Of a DNA stretch of 64,000 nt, positions 53,152-59,884 are shown in pieces; the first letter of the stretch is position 1; each line of letters starts with the position of its first letter. Location: assembly GCA_047608145.1 (NCBI GenBank), contig JASGDC010000021.1, positions 62,001 to 126,000 on the forward strand, given 5' to 3'. Source of the DNA: JASGDC01 sp047608145. GTDB taxonomy: Bacteria; Actinomycetota; Actinomycetes; Actinomycetales; Micrococcaceae. A model generated the notes under the pieces. That model was not told the DNA's origin. It made no database searches and saw only the letters and a program-made list of their open reading frames with translations. The translations under genes were made by a program, and so were the position numbers.

Positions 53152-54234
53152 ATGGCAGCAAAAAAGACAAAAGTGGTTCCAGCTACTACCGAGTCGCAGA
53201 AAGAAAAAGCTTTAGATTCAGCACTAGCAGGAATTGAAAAATCTTTCGGTAAAGGCGCAGTAATGCGTATGGGTGAGCGCACTCATGAACACATTGAAGC
53301 GATTTCCACTGGTTCACCGGAGCTTGATATTGCTCTTGGTATTGGCGGTATTCCACGCGGTCGTGTAGTTGAGGTTTATGGGCCAGAGTCTTCTGGTAAG
53401 ACTACAGTTGCACTACATGCAGTTGCTAGTGCACAAAAAGAAGGTGGCATCGCTGCTTTCATCGATGCAGAGCACGCACTTGATCCAGAGTATGCAGCAA
53501 AGCTTGGGGTGGATATTGATTCACTTTTGATTGCACAGCCAGATACTGGTGAGCAAGCATTGCAGATTATGGATCAGTTAGTTGGCTCTGGAGCAATTGA
53601 CATTATTGTAGTTGACTCAGTGGCAGCCTTAGTGCCAAAGGCTGAGATTGATGGCGACATGGGCGATAGCCATGTTGGTCTACAAGCGAGGTTAATGTCG
53701 CAAGCATTGCGTAAGATTACAGGTCGTTTGGCACAGACTAACACCACAGCAATTTTCATCAACCAGCTACGTGAAAAGATTGGTGTATTCTTTGGTAGCC
53801 CTGAGACTACCACTGGTGGTAAGGCTTTGAAGTTCTACGCTTCTGTGCGTATCGACATTCGTCGTACTGGTGCTTTGAAAGATGGCGATAAGATCGTCGG
53901 TAACCGCACTAAGGCCAAAGTAGTTAAAAATAAAGTGGCACCGCCATTTAAGATTGCCGAGTTTGACTTACTTTACGGTGAAGGTATTTCACGTGAAGGT
54001 GGTCTTATTGATATGGGTGTTGATAATAAGATTATTACGAAATCTGGTGCTTGGTTTACCTATGAAGGCGACCAGCTAGGTCAAGGTAAAGAAAAAGTAC
54101 GTCGTTTCTTGAAAGATAATCCAGAATTAGCTCAGGAAATCGAAGATAAGATTAAGATTGCCACTGGCATTATGGCAGATCCAAATGCAGATAAAGAAGA
54201 AAAATCTGCTGAGGAAGCAGAAGTAGTAGAGTAG
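53152..54234 (+). CDS. recA: Recombinase RecA
   Basis: RecA (360 aa), strand-exchange protein and LexA coprotease. Walker A is G-P-E-S-S-G-K-T-T-V, L-I-A-Q-P-D-T-G-E-Q and I-I-V-V-D-S-V-A-A-L follow, then the L1/L2 DNA loops (M-G-D-S-H-V-G-L-Q-A-R, F-G-S-P-E-T-T-T-G-G). Acidic C-terminus. GAGG precedes ATG. recX follows after 7 bp. Confidence 0.98.
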   Translation: MAAKKTKVVPATTESQKEKALDSALAGIEKSFGKGAVMRMGERTHEHIEAISTGSPELDIALGIGGIPRGRVVEVYGPESSGKTTVALHAVASAQKEGGIAAFIDAEHALDPEYAAKLGVDIDSLLIAQPDTGEQALQIMDQLVGSGAIDIIVVDSVAALVPKAEIDGDMGDSHVGLQARLMSQALRKITGRLAQTNTTAIFINQLREKIGVFFGSPETTTGGKALKFYASVRIDIRRTGALKDGDKIVGNRTKAKVVKNKVAPPFKIAEFDLLYGEGISREGGLIDMGVDNKIITKSGAWFTYEGDQLGQGKEKVRRFLKDNPELAQEIEDKIKIATGIMADPNADKEEKSAEEAEVVE

Positions 54235-54241
54235 TTTAGTC

Positions 54242-54790
54242 ATGGTTGATGAAAGTATTACTACCCTCAAAGCTACGCTTACTGATATTCAGGAAGGTAG
54301 CAGCGAGGGCTACTTTGCCTCATTAGAGTCAGAGGAAGAAGCTAAGGCTAAACGGGTAGTAGTAAATTTACTAAGTTATGCGCCTAGGACTTATCATCAG
54401 CTAGAGCAAAAACTAGCTGATAAAGAATTTTCTACAGAAGTAATTGCTAAAGTATTACAAATCTTTGAAGATTCTGGGTTAATTAATGATGCGGAATTTG
54501 CTAGACAATGGGTGAAAAGCCGTAGTAAAACTAAGAAGCTTGCTAGTGCTGCTTTGCGCAGAGAGCTACGCCAAAAAGGCGTAGCTGATCATTATATAGA
54601 AGCAGCATTAAGCGAATTAAGTTTTGATGAACAAAAAGACGCTGCTGAAGAACTTATCGAAAGTCGCTTAAATCGAATGTGTGGTCTAGAGCGTGAGAAA
54701 AAATTCCGTCGCTTAGTGTCACTATTGCAGCGTAAAGGTTACCCCTTAGATTTAAGTTTTGAAGTAGTTAATAAAGCAATTGCGGAATAA
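54242..54790 (+). CDS. recX: Regulatory protein RecX
   Basis: RecX (182 aa) modulates RecA filaments. Three-helix modules show R-T-Y-H-Q-L-E-Q-K-L, G-L-I-N-D-A-E-F-A-R-Q-W and R-R-E-L-R-Q-K-G-V. It follows recA directly. The usual next gene block, miaB, is displaced by 5 kb of accessory DNA. Confidence 0.92.
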   Translation: MVDESITTLKATLTDIQEGSSEGYFASLESEEEAKAKRVVVNLLSYAPRTYHQLEQKLADKEFSTEVIAKVLQIFEDSGLINDAEFARQWVKSRSKTKKLASAALRRELRQKGVADHYIEAALSELSFDEQKDAAEELIESRLNRMCGLEREKKFRRLVSLLQRKGYPLDLSFEVVNKAIAE

Positions 54791-54886
54791 TCTTTTAATA
54801 GGTTGCAGTTTCCAGTAAGAATAATTAAACTTTAATTTGATGTTTAACACAGAGTGAACATTTATATGGAAGAGGAGATAAATCTT

Positions 54887-55168
54887 TTGTCTAATACAAA
54901 AGCTATTGACATGATTGAAAGCAGTGTTAAATCTGCTGGTTTAATCGAAGTGACTATGGAAACACAGCCAAAGAGCACAGTACATACTTGCCACATTTAC
55001 GGCAAGACAGTAGAAGATGCTAATCCAAACGCTGTTCGCCAGCGTATTGCTGCTCAGCTTAGCCAGTATCGTTATCTGCTAGTTGATGATAATACTCCAG
55101 TTACTTTTTACATAGTAATTAACGGAGTTACTAGCGAGTACACTGTTTCTGATAACGTACCTGTTTAA
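54887..55168 (+). CDS. Small hypothetical protein after recX
   Basis: About 93 residues, mixed alpha/beta, no signal or TM. It reads A-I-D-M-I-E-S-S-V-K, then H-T-C-H-I-Y-G-K-T and V-T-F-Y-I-V-I-N-G-V-T-S-E-Y. I take TTG 54887 as start because AGAGGAG lies 9 nt upstream; ATG 54866 and GTG 54854 are longer alternatives without a site. A strong terminator follows. I do not recognise the family. Confidence 0.6.
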   Translation: MSNTKAIDMIESSVKSAGLIEVTMETQPKSTVHTCHIYGKTVEDANPNAVRQRIAAQLSQYRYLLVDDNTPVTFYIVINGVTSEYTVSDNVPV

Positions 55169-55179
55169 GAATTAATTTC

Positions 55180-55221
55180 AAGAAAACCCCCTAGGCAAGT
55201 ACTTACCTAGGGGGTTTTCTT
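55180..55221. terminator. Strong terminator closing the core block
   Basis: Perfect 16-bp stem (55180-55195 with 55206-55221), CCCCCTAGG core, 10-nt loop, T-rich 3' side. It marks the left border of the accessory island. Confidence 0.9.
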
Positions 55222-55308
55222 TAAAAACTGTATTATGTCTACAAGCATCGTTGACAGTTATGTACGCACACGCACATCGTAGACGCTTCTCCATTTTAGT
55301 TTTGGTGG

Positions 55309-55531
55309 ATGAGTGAGAATAATTTAAGTAGTAGTCTTGTAGGTGCTGATGTTCGTCTAGCTTTTGTGTTGAGCATGATATTTTCAGACTGTGTTTTATA
55401 AGATTAGGGAACAAGCTTTGGAGTATGGTCCCACTTCTGTTTTGGAATCTTTATCTCGTAGGCCGAAGAACTTTCCTAGAGCACTTGATGCTACCGAATA
55501 CGTGTTGGCTAAGGGGCGTGTAAATGTGTGA
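55309..55531 (+). pseudogene. Remnant of a transposase-like helix-turn-helix gene (possibly IS481 type)
   Basis: ATG 55309 opens a frame (M-S-E-N-N-L, V-G-A-D-V-R-L-A-F-V-L-S-M-I-F) that stops at TAA 55398. Removing one T from the T4 at 55381-55384 joins it to Q-T-V-F-Y-K-I-R-E-Q-A-L and S-L-S-R-R-P-K-N-F-P-R-A-L-D, ending at TGA 55531. F-Y-K followed by S-R-R-P resembles the N-terminal HTH part of IS481-type transposases. About 75 residues remain. The rest of 55222-55741 holds a 14-bp palindrome near 55570 and the poly-G tract but no gene. Confidence 0.4.
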
Positions 55532-55645
55532 TTTTCCAGTTGATTGATGCTTATTCCTGGCTGTGATGTCTGTAGACATAACACAGTAAATTCTAGTTTT
55601 CTGAATAAAAAATGATTATTTTTAGTGTTTTATATGTGAATGTTT

Positions 55646-55680
55646 TTGACAAATCCGATGAGAGAGGGGGGGGGTAATGT
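55646..55680 (+). promoter_or_regulatory. Promoter-like region containing a G9 tract upstream of the exported-protein gene
   Basis: TTGACA at 55646-55651 is the best -35 box in this region. G9 fills 55666-55674 and TAATGT follows at 55675. The present spacer is 23 bp, too long for a standard promoter. Tract shortening would bring it towards 17 bp. This arrangement resembles spacer-length phase switches. Confidence 0.4.
55666..55674 (+). repeat. Poly-G tract (G9)
   Basis: Nine consecutive G in an otherwise AT-rich region, between a TTGACA and a TAATGT. Such tracts are slippage-prone. Confidence 0.85.
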
Positions 55681-55741
55681 TAATTAAGAAATTTTATTTT
55701 TAATGTTTTTTCATATTTTTTTAGGGATGTGTTTATTCTTT

Positions 55742-57311
55742 ATGTTTAATAATCAAGATAATACTGCTGGTAACAATGCTGGTTCTGGTATTTCTCGTCG
55801 TGGTGTTGTGAAGTCTAGTGTTTGGACTGTGCCTGTGGTTACGGCTGCTGTCGCTACTCCTGCTACTATGGCTTCTCCCGGTGATGTTAGTTATCGTATT
55901 TATTTTGATTATGATGATCATTAATAATGATCTTCCTGGTGGTGTTCCTGATCCAGGTCAGGTGTTTACTCATGATGAAGTTGTGAATGTTGTTGATAAG
56001 AGCACGAATCAGCCTGTTGATAGTGGTCAGGTTGTTTTGATTACTTATGGTGATGCTTATTTTAATATTAACGGCACTAAAACTAATAATGCTACTGTGA
56101 CTTTGACTAATGGGTCTTTCTCTTTTGGTACTACTAGTAGTGGTATCCCACTTTATACTAATGCTGCTAGTGATTTTATTAACAATGGTCATTTCGGTAT
56201 TAATGCTTCTTTTGTGGGTCACGCTGATGTTGTTACTGGTGAAGGTGATAATGGTCCTGATGCTTACGGTGTAACTGAGCAGCACGCTGTTGAGCCTACT
56301 AAGGTTCAGTGGAGTGATCATACTAAGCAGGATGCTGCTAATTGGAATGGTGGTGAGAATGGTGATTTGAAACGTGGGACTATTTTGAAGGATTTGTGGG
56401 TTGAGGTTAATAATGGTTTAGCTAAGCCTACTACTGGTGATGTGATTATTGGTCTTGAGGGCGATGATTCTGATAAGTATTTCGATGTGTCTTTTGACGG
56501 TGGTAATAGTTATCCTAATTCTATTCCTGGTAGTCATACTCATGTGAAGCATTACTACCGTGTTCCTGTTAGTGAGCTTGTTGAGCAGGATAGTAAGCAT
56601 ATCCTTAACGTTAGGTTTCGTGTTAAGGATACGGTTCAATGGATAGAGCTTGACTCTAACTATAATTATAAACTACTTCCTAAAGTTAATGCGTTTGTGA
56701 TCCCTAGCTCTAGTAATGGTGATGCTGACATTGGTCGTATTGATGCTACTAACGGCAATGTTTCCTCCCAGCCTTATAGTCTTGAGTATGGTTACACTAA
56801 GATTGCTACTTGTAGTTGGTCTGATCAGAGTAAGAATGAAGCAATTAAGTGGAAGAATGGTGACTTTGGTGACTTTAGTGCAGGTAAGGTTATTAATTTG
56901 AAGCTTGAAGTTATAAGCGCAGACGTCGATGACACTGTTAAACCTTTCTATTCTCAGATCATTGTTGGTTTCCCTTTATGGGGTGATGACATCATTGAGC
57001 TTGGTAAAGGCGGTAATTTGATTCCAGCTACTGATGCACCTCAAGGTGGAAATGATAATTTCTTTAAGCGTTGTGTGCGTTGGACTGATAATGACCTTGA
57101 TAAAGAAGGTGATAAGTGGGTTCTTAACTTCCAGTTCACACTGAAGAAGAATCCAGCAAACAAATATGATAATGGTCCTGCTATTCTTGCCCAGATCCAA
57201 CCTTCCAGTGCAAAAAATAATTGGTTGGACTCAGCATATTATCTTACAGGATGTTGCTCTACTAACGGTAACTCATCTGGAGTTCTTGAATATCCTGAGA
57301 TTAAGTATTAA
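55742..57311 (+). pseudogene. Tat-signal exported protein with duplicated W-S-D domain, single +1 frameshift
   Basis: From ATG 55742: polar start, Tat motif S-R-R-G-V-V-K, then W-T-V-P-V-V-T-A-A-V-A-T-P-A and cleavage near M-A-S-P. The frame stops at TAA 55922. Dropping one T (CATTAAT to CATAAT) continues into N-N-D-L-P-G-G-V-P-D-P-G-Q and about 460 intact residues. An Ig-like part has Y-G-D-A-Y-F and V-T-L-T-N-G-S-F-S-F-G. Two repeats share W-S-D-x3-K-x2-A-x2-W (about 56310 and 56815). The C-terminus has C-C-S-T-N. Only one lesion, so recent inactivation, phase switching or a read error are all possible. tatA-like follows after 49 bp. Confidence 0.75.
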
Positions 57312-57360
57312 GTATATTGATTCTTTTTTAAGATTGAGTTTATTTTGGTGAGGAGATACT

Positions 57361-57741
57361 GTGAGGGTTTCTTTTGAGCATGTGTTGATTGTTCTGGTGG
57401 TTGCTCTTGTTGTTTTTGGTGCTCCGCGGTTGCCTGGTGTTGTTAGTAGTATTGGTCAGTCTCTTAGGATTTTTAAGAGTGAGGTGCGTGAGATGAAGCG
57501 TGAGGATCAGGAAGCCAAAGAGTCTGCCAAGGAGTCCAGCAAAACTAATGATGCCGGTGAGGATACTTTAGTTGCTGGAGAAGCTTTGGAAGTGGAGGAA
57601 GTAGTGGTAGCTGATACTGCTGTTTCTGAGGCTCAGGCTGATTCTGATGGTGATGGTTTTGTTGGGGTTTCTTTGGAAGAGGTTTTGGCTAAGGGAACTG
57701 GTGGTTCTAAGGGTAATTCTGGTGGTGGTTCTGTTGGTTAG
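57361..57741 (+). CDS. TatA/TatE-like twin-arginine translocase subunit
   Basis: A 126-residue protein with TatA layout: one N-terminal TM (about residues 6-20, V-L-I-V-L-V-V-A-L-V-V), the F-G-A-P-R-L-P hinge, an amphipathic helix I-G-Q-S-L-R-I-F-K-S-E-V and a polar, Gly/Ser/Glu-rich tail. TatA oligomers form the pore for folded Tat substrates. GTG start with GAGGAG. It lies 49 bp after a gene with a Tat signal and is probably cotranscribed, suggesting cargo-specific export. No tatB or tatC is in the window. Codon use here (GTT/GGT rich) differs somewhat from the core genes. Confidence 0.85.
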   Translation: MRVSFEHVLIVLVVALVVFGAPRLPGVVSSIGQSLRIFKSEVREMKREDQEAKESAKESSKTNDAGEDTLVAGEALEVEEVVVADTAVSEAQADSDGDGFVGVSLEEVLAKGTGGSKGNSGGGSVG

Positions 57742-57827
57742 GTGTTTTTAGGGTTTATTTTATACAGGTTTTCTCCTTTTTCTTGTTTTTGTTGGCGCTA
57801 TCCAGGGCAAGGATGGGGTGGGAGGAG

Positions 57828-57864
57828 TTTTGTCCGTGTTGATTAACTCCCTGCGTGGACAAAA
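57828..57864. repeat. 8-bp inverted repeat at the left end of the IS region
   Basis: TTTTGTCC (57828-57835) and GGACAAAA (57857-57864) are perfect complements. They may form a hairpin after tatA or mark the element's boundary. The second arm overlaps the presumed IS terminal sequence TGGACA. Confidence 0.5.
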
Positions 57865-57890
57865 TATAACTGAATCGGACTGGCTTTTGT

Positions 57891-58743
57891 CTACAGTTGT
57901 TTAATTGGTTTTTTTAGTTGTCTTTCGTATTGTATCGGTGTTTTGTTTCCGATGCTTGAATGGATTCTTTGGTTTTTGTAGATGAGTTCTGTTTTGTAGA
58001 GTCCTATGGTTGATTCCATCAGACTGTTATCGTATGCACAGCCAATACTTCCGATACTTGGGTTCATGTCGTACTTTTCCAAGACTTTCTGTAATGTGAT
58101 GGAGCGATACTCTGAACCTGCATCTGAGTTATGTATCACACCGCGCTTGCCGTGAAGTTATCATCCTTGACTTTACGTTCCATTGTTGCGTATTCCAGTG
58201 TTCTAGCCACAAGGTTAGCGTCATGTGCCTTTTACCAACATCCCACGCTAGGATACGCCTAGAAGCGGTATCTGTTACGAACGCGGTATAAGCGAAACCT
58301 TTAGAAGTTCTTACGTAGGTGAAATCTGCTACCCACGCTTGATTCAGCTCTCTTTGTGGCCAATTCCTGGCGATAAGGTCTGGAAAACGTTCAACCTCAG
58401 CCAGAATTTTCCTGGTGTATGGTTTTTTATGATCAGCCCTATGCAAACCCTTAAGACCAGCAAGCTTCATGATCCTTAGTGTTTGATCCCGACCAATTTG
58501 ATAACCACAGTTGTTTAAAGCTACATATAGTCTGCGGTACCCATACACACTATAGTTCTCCACATAGAGTTTACACGCTACATCAACAAGAACCTCATCT
58601 TGGATGCTACGAAAGCTTGGGCCACGCTTCTTATACTTGTAATAAGCACTACGCGTCAGTTTAAGCCCTTGCGAACAAAACACCTTACACATCAGGCTCA
58701 CACTATATTTATGCTTATGCGCATCAATATAAGCTACTAGATC
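57891..58743 (-). pseudogene. IS3-family transposase OrfB (DDE integrase), frameshifted
   Basis: The frame begins D-L-V-A-Y-I-D-A-H-K-H-K-Y at the OrfA junction and has the HTH_21 region (Y-G-Y-R-R-L-Y-V-A-L-N) and the rve core with N-Q-A-W-V-A-D-F-T-Y-V (first Asp). After H-M-T-L-T-L the frame shifts to L-V-A-R-T-L-E-Y-A-T-M-E, and after D-N-F it shifts again to G-K-R-G-V-I-H-N-S-D-A-G-S-E-Y (second Asp). The final Glu lies in N-S-L-M-E-S-T-I-G-L-Y-K. At least two frameshifts, so inactive. Confidence 0.8.
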
Positions 58744-59056
58744 TCAGGTCCGGCGGCGCTGTTCCTCCTTAAGAAGAAAACCACAGCATCCTTCAAAATC
58801 TGATTCGTCTGCTTCAACTCACGCACCTGAGCCTTAAGACGTTTAATCTCAGCAGACTCCTCCGCAACAACAGGCTTAGCACCCTGCTGATGCCACCAAC
58901 CCCTAACCGTATCAGAAGTTACCCCAACCAGCGAGGCTACATGCCTGAAAGCCTCAACCTTCGCACAACCTGGATACTCAGCAAAATACTCATTCACCAA
59001 CGTAACCGTACGATTCTTAACCTCTTGAGAATACTTCCCCCCCCCCCCTTAACCAT
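58737..59056 (-). pseudogene. IS3-family transposase OrfA with a G12 tract after the start codon
   Basis: ATG 59056 has a good GGAGGGA site and begins M-V-K. G12 (complement of 59037-59048) follows. The body continues K-Y-S-Q-E-V-K-N-R-T-V, V-T-S-D-T-V-R-G-W-W and a leucine-zipper-like V-R-E-L-K-Q-T-N-Q-I-L-K-D-A, as in HTH_Tnp_1 OrfA proteins. With 12 G the ATG is out of frame with the body; 10 or 13 G would join them. Thus OrfA is switched off by tract length as sequenced. Confidence 0.75.
59037..59048 (+). repeat. Poly-C tract (C12; G12 on the coding strand of OrfA)
   Basis: Twelve consecutive C on the plus strand. It lies 7 nt inside the OrfA reading frame and determines whether the ATG is in frame. 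Confidence 0.9.
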
Positions 59057-59084
59057 AATAATGTCCCTCCAATAACCACTCTAG

Positions 59085-59690
59085 ATGGTTTCAAAATGCA
59101 GACAAAACCCAGGGCAATTCAGAAATGAGGACGGTATAGAGTATGTAACAGAGAGTAACAGTAGTAGTGAAATTAATCGTGATGATTATGATAGTGTGAC
59201 CGAGTTTGACAGTGCTTATGAGAATAGCACTAATAATGAGAGCAGTAGTAGTAGTGATTGTGTGTGGTTTAGCCAGCTTGTGGCTAATGGTGGTGTTGGG
59301 TTGCCGAAGGCCCCTGATGCTGGCGAAGTGTTCAGAGAAGATATTGAAATAAATGTTAGTGAAAAAGTTTTAAACGAACATGATGTAGATAGTTTGTCGG
59401 TGATGTTAATCCTTGTAGGAGATGCCTATTTTGAAGTTAAAGAGAAAACACAAATGGTAGTTAATATTCCAGTTAAAGAAAAAAGTATTAGTGGTAGTAT
59501 CCAGGTGGGTAGTGTTGATAGTGGTTACCCTATCAGGGTACGAGAAATATTCCAATTTTTCGGCTTGTTTACATTACAAGTGGTGTTAGTAGAAAACGTA
59601 GATGAAGGCCGAGTGCTTAGTAGTAAAGAGATAATTGAGAAAGAGATTAGCGCGGCTAATCCTTATGCATTATTCATGATAGATAAGTAA
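59085..59690 (+). CDS. Paralogue of the exported protein, lacking a signal peptide (probably 5'-truncated)
   Basis: A 201-residue frame. The first 60 residues are Ser/Asn/Glu-rich. From G-L-P-K-A-P-D-A-G-E-V-F it aligns with the 55742 protein's P-D-P-G-Q-V-F region, and both continue to a V-D-S ... L-x-x-G-D-A-Y-F motif. G-S-V-D-S-G-Y-P-I matches S-G-I-P-L. It then ends early without the W-S-D repeats. No signal peptide is visible and the IS element lies just upstream, so the 5' end may have been removed by the insertion. The start and whether it is expressed are uncertain. Confidence 0.5.
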   Translation: MVSKCRQNPGQFRNEDGIEYVTESNSSSEINRDDYDSVTEFDSAYENSTNNESSSSSDCVWFSQLVANGGVGLPKAPDAGEVFREDIEINVSEKVLNEHDVDSLSVMLILVGDAYFEVKEKTQMVVNIPVKEKSISGSIQVGSVDSGYPIRVREIFQFFGLFTLQVVLVENVDEGRVLSSKEIIEKEISAANPYALFMIDK

Positions 59691-59742
59691 GTAATAAAGT
59701 TTATGACGGTAAAGTAACGACAGTGAAATAATTAAAAGAGAA

Positions 59743-59782
59743 AGTGGGGCTGTTAGGAAGTATTATTCCTAGCAGCCCCACT
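59743..59782. terminator. Hairpin terminator closing the accessory island
   Basis: AGTGGGGCTG (59743-59752) pairs with CAGCCCCACT (59773-59782), and TTAGGAA pairs inside with TTCCTAG, around a short loop. An outer ACAGTG/CACTGT pair flanks it. No long T-run follows. It lies 52 bp after the preceding gene. Confidence 0.65.
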
Positions 59783-59872
59783 GACACTGTAAAAGCATTC
59801 ATTCGGTGTGCTTATTTTACTTTTCAAAAAAAATGTTGACCATATCTAGTTATCATAGGGGTCTATATTAGT

Positions 59873-59878
59873 TATAAT
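59873..59878 (+). promoter_or_regulatory. -10 box of miaB (leaderless start)
   Basis: TATAAT lies 6 nt before the miaB ATG. The intervening TAGGGA is too close to the start for a functional Shine-Dalgarno sequence. TTGACC at 59836 is too far away to be its -35 box. Confidence 0.65.
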
Positions 59879-59884
59879 TAGGGA

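Larger units (their letters stand above)
57856..59067 (-). mobile_element. Decayed IS3-family insertion sequence
   Basis: Two transposase frames on the minus strand, OrfA (58737-59056) and OrfB (57891-58743), overlap in the -1 arrangement of IS3 elements. Candidate ends TGGACA (57856) and the complement of TGTCCC (59062-59067) pair only partly, and no target duplication is visible, so the limits are approximate. The element separates two paralogous exported-protein genes and carries several frameshifts. Confidence 0.75.

Noticed and set aside
55178..55584. Minus-strand open frames between recX and the exported-protein gene
   Set aside because: They run through the terminator and palindrome, lack ribosome-binding sites and show no recognisable motif. 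The plus-strand transposase-like remnant explains the region better.
55915..55930. Programmed +1 frameshift (prfB-like) joining the Tat signal to the exported body
   Set aside because: CAT-TAA gives no favourable tRNA slip onto the +1 codon, and there is no Shine-Dalgarno-like stimulator at the right spacing. A plain insertion is simpler.
56418..57200. Antisense open frames under the exported-protein gene
   Set aside because: They are rich in Thr/Ile/Asn from reverse reading of GTT/GGT codons and have no start signals. They are shadows of the plus-strand gene.
57856..59067. Precise IS boundaries with target-site duplication
   Set aside because: The outermost bases pair only over about five positions and the flanking triplets differ, so exact ends cannot be claimed.
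59836..59878. TTGACC plus TATAAT as a complete miaB promoter
   Set aside because: The spacing is 31 bp, far beyond the 16-19 bp needed, so only the -10 box is kept.
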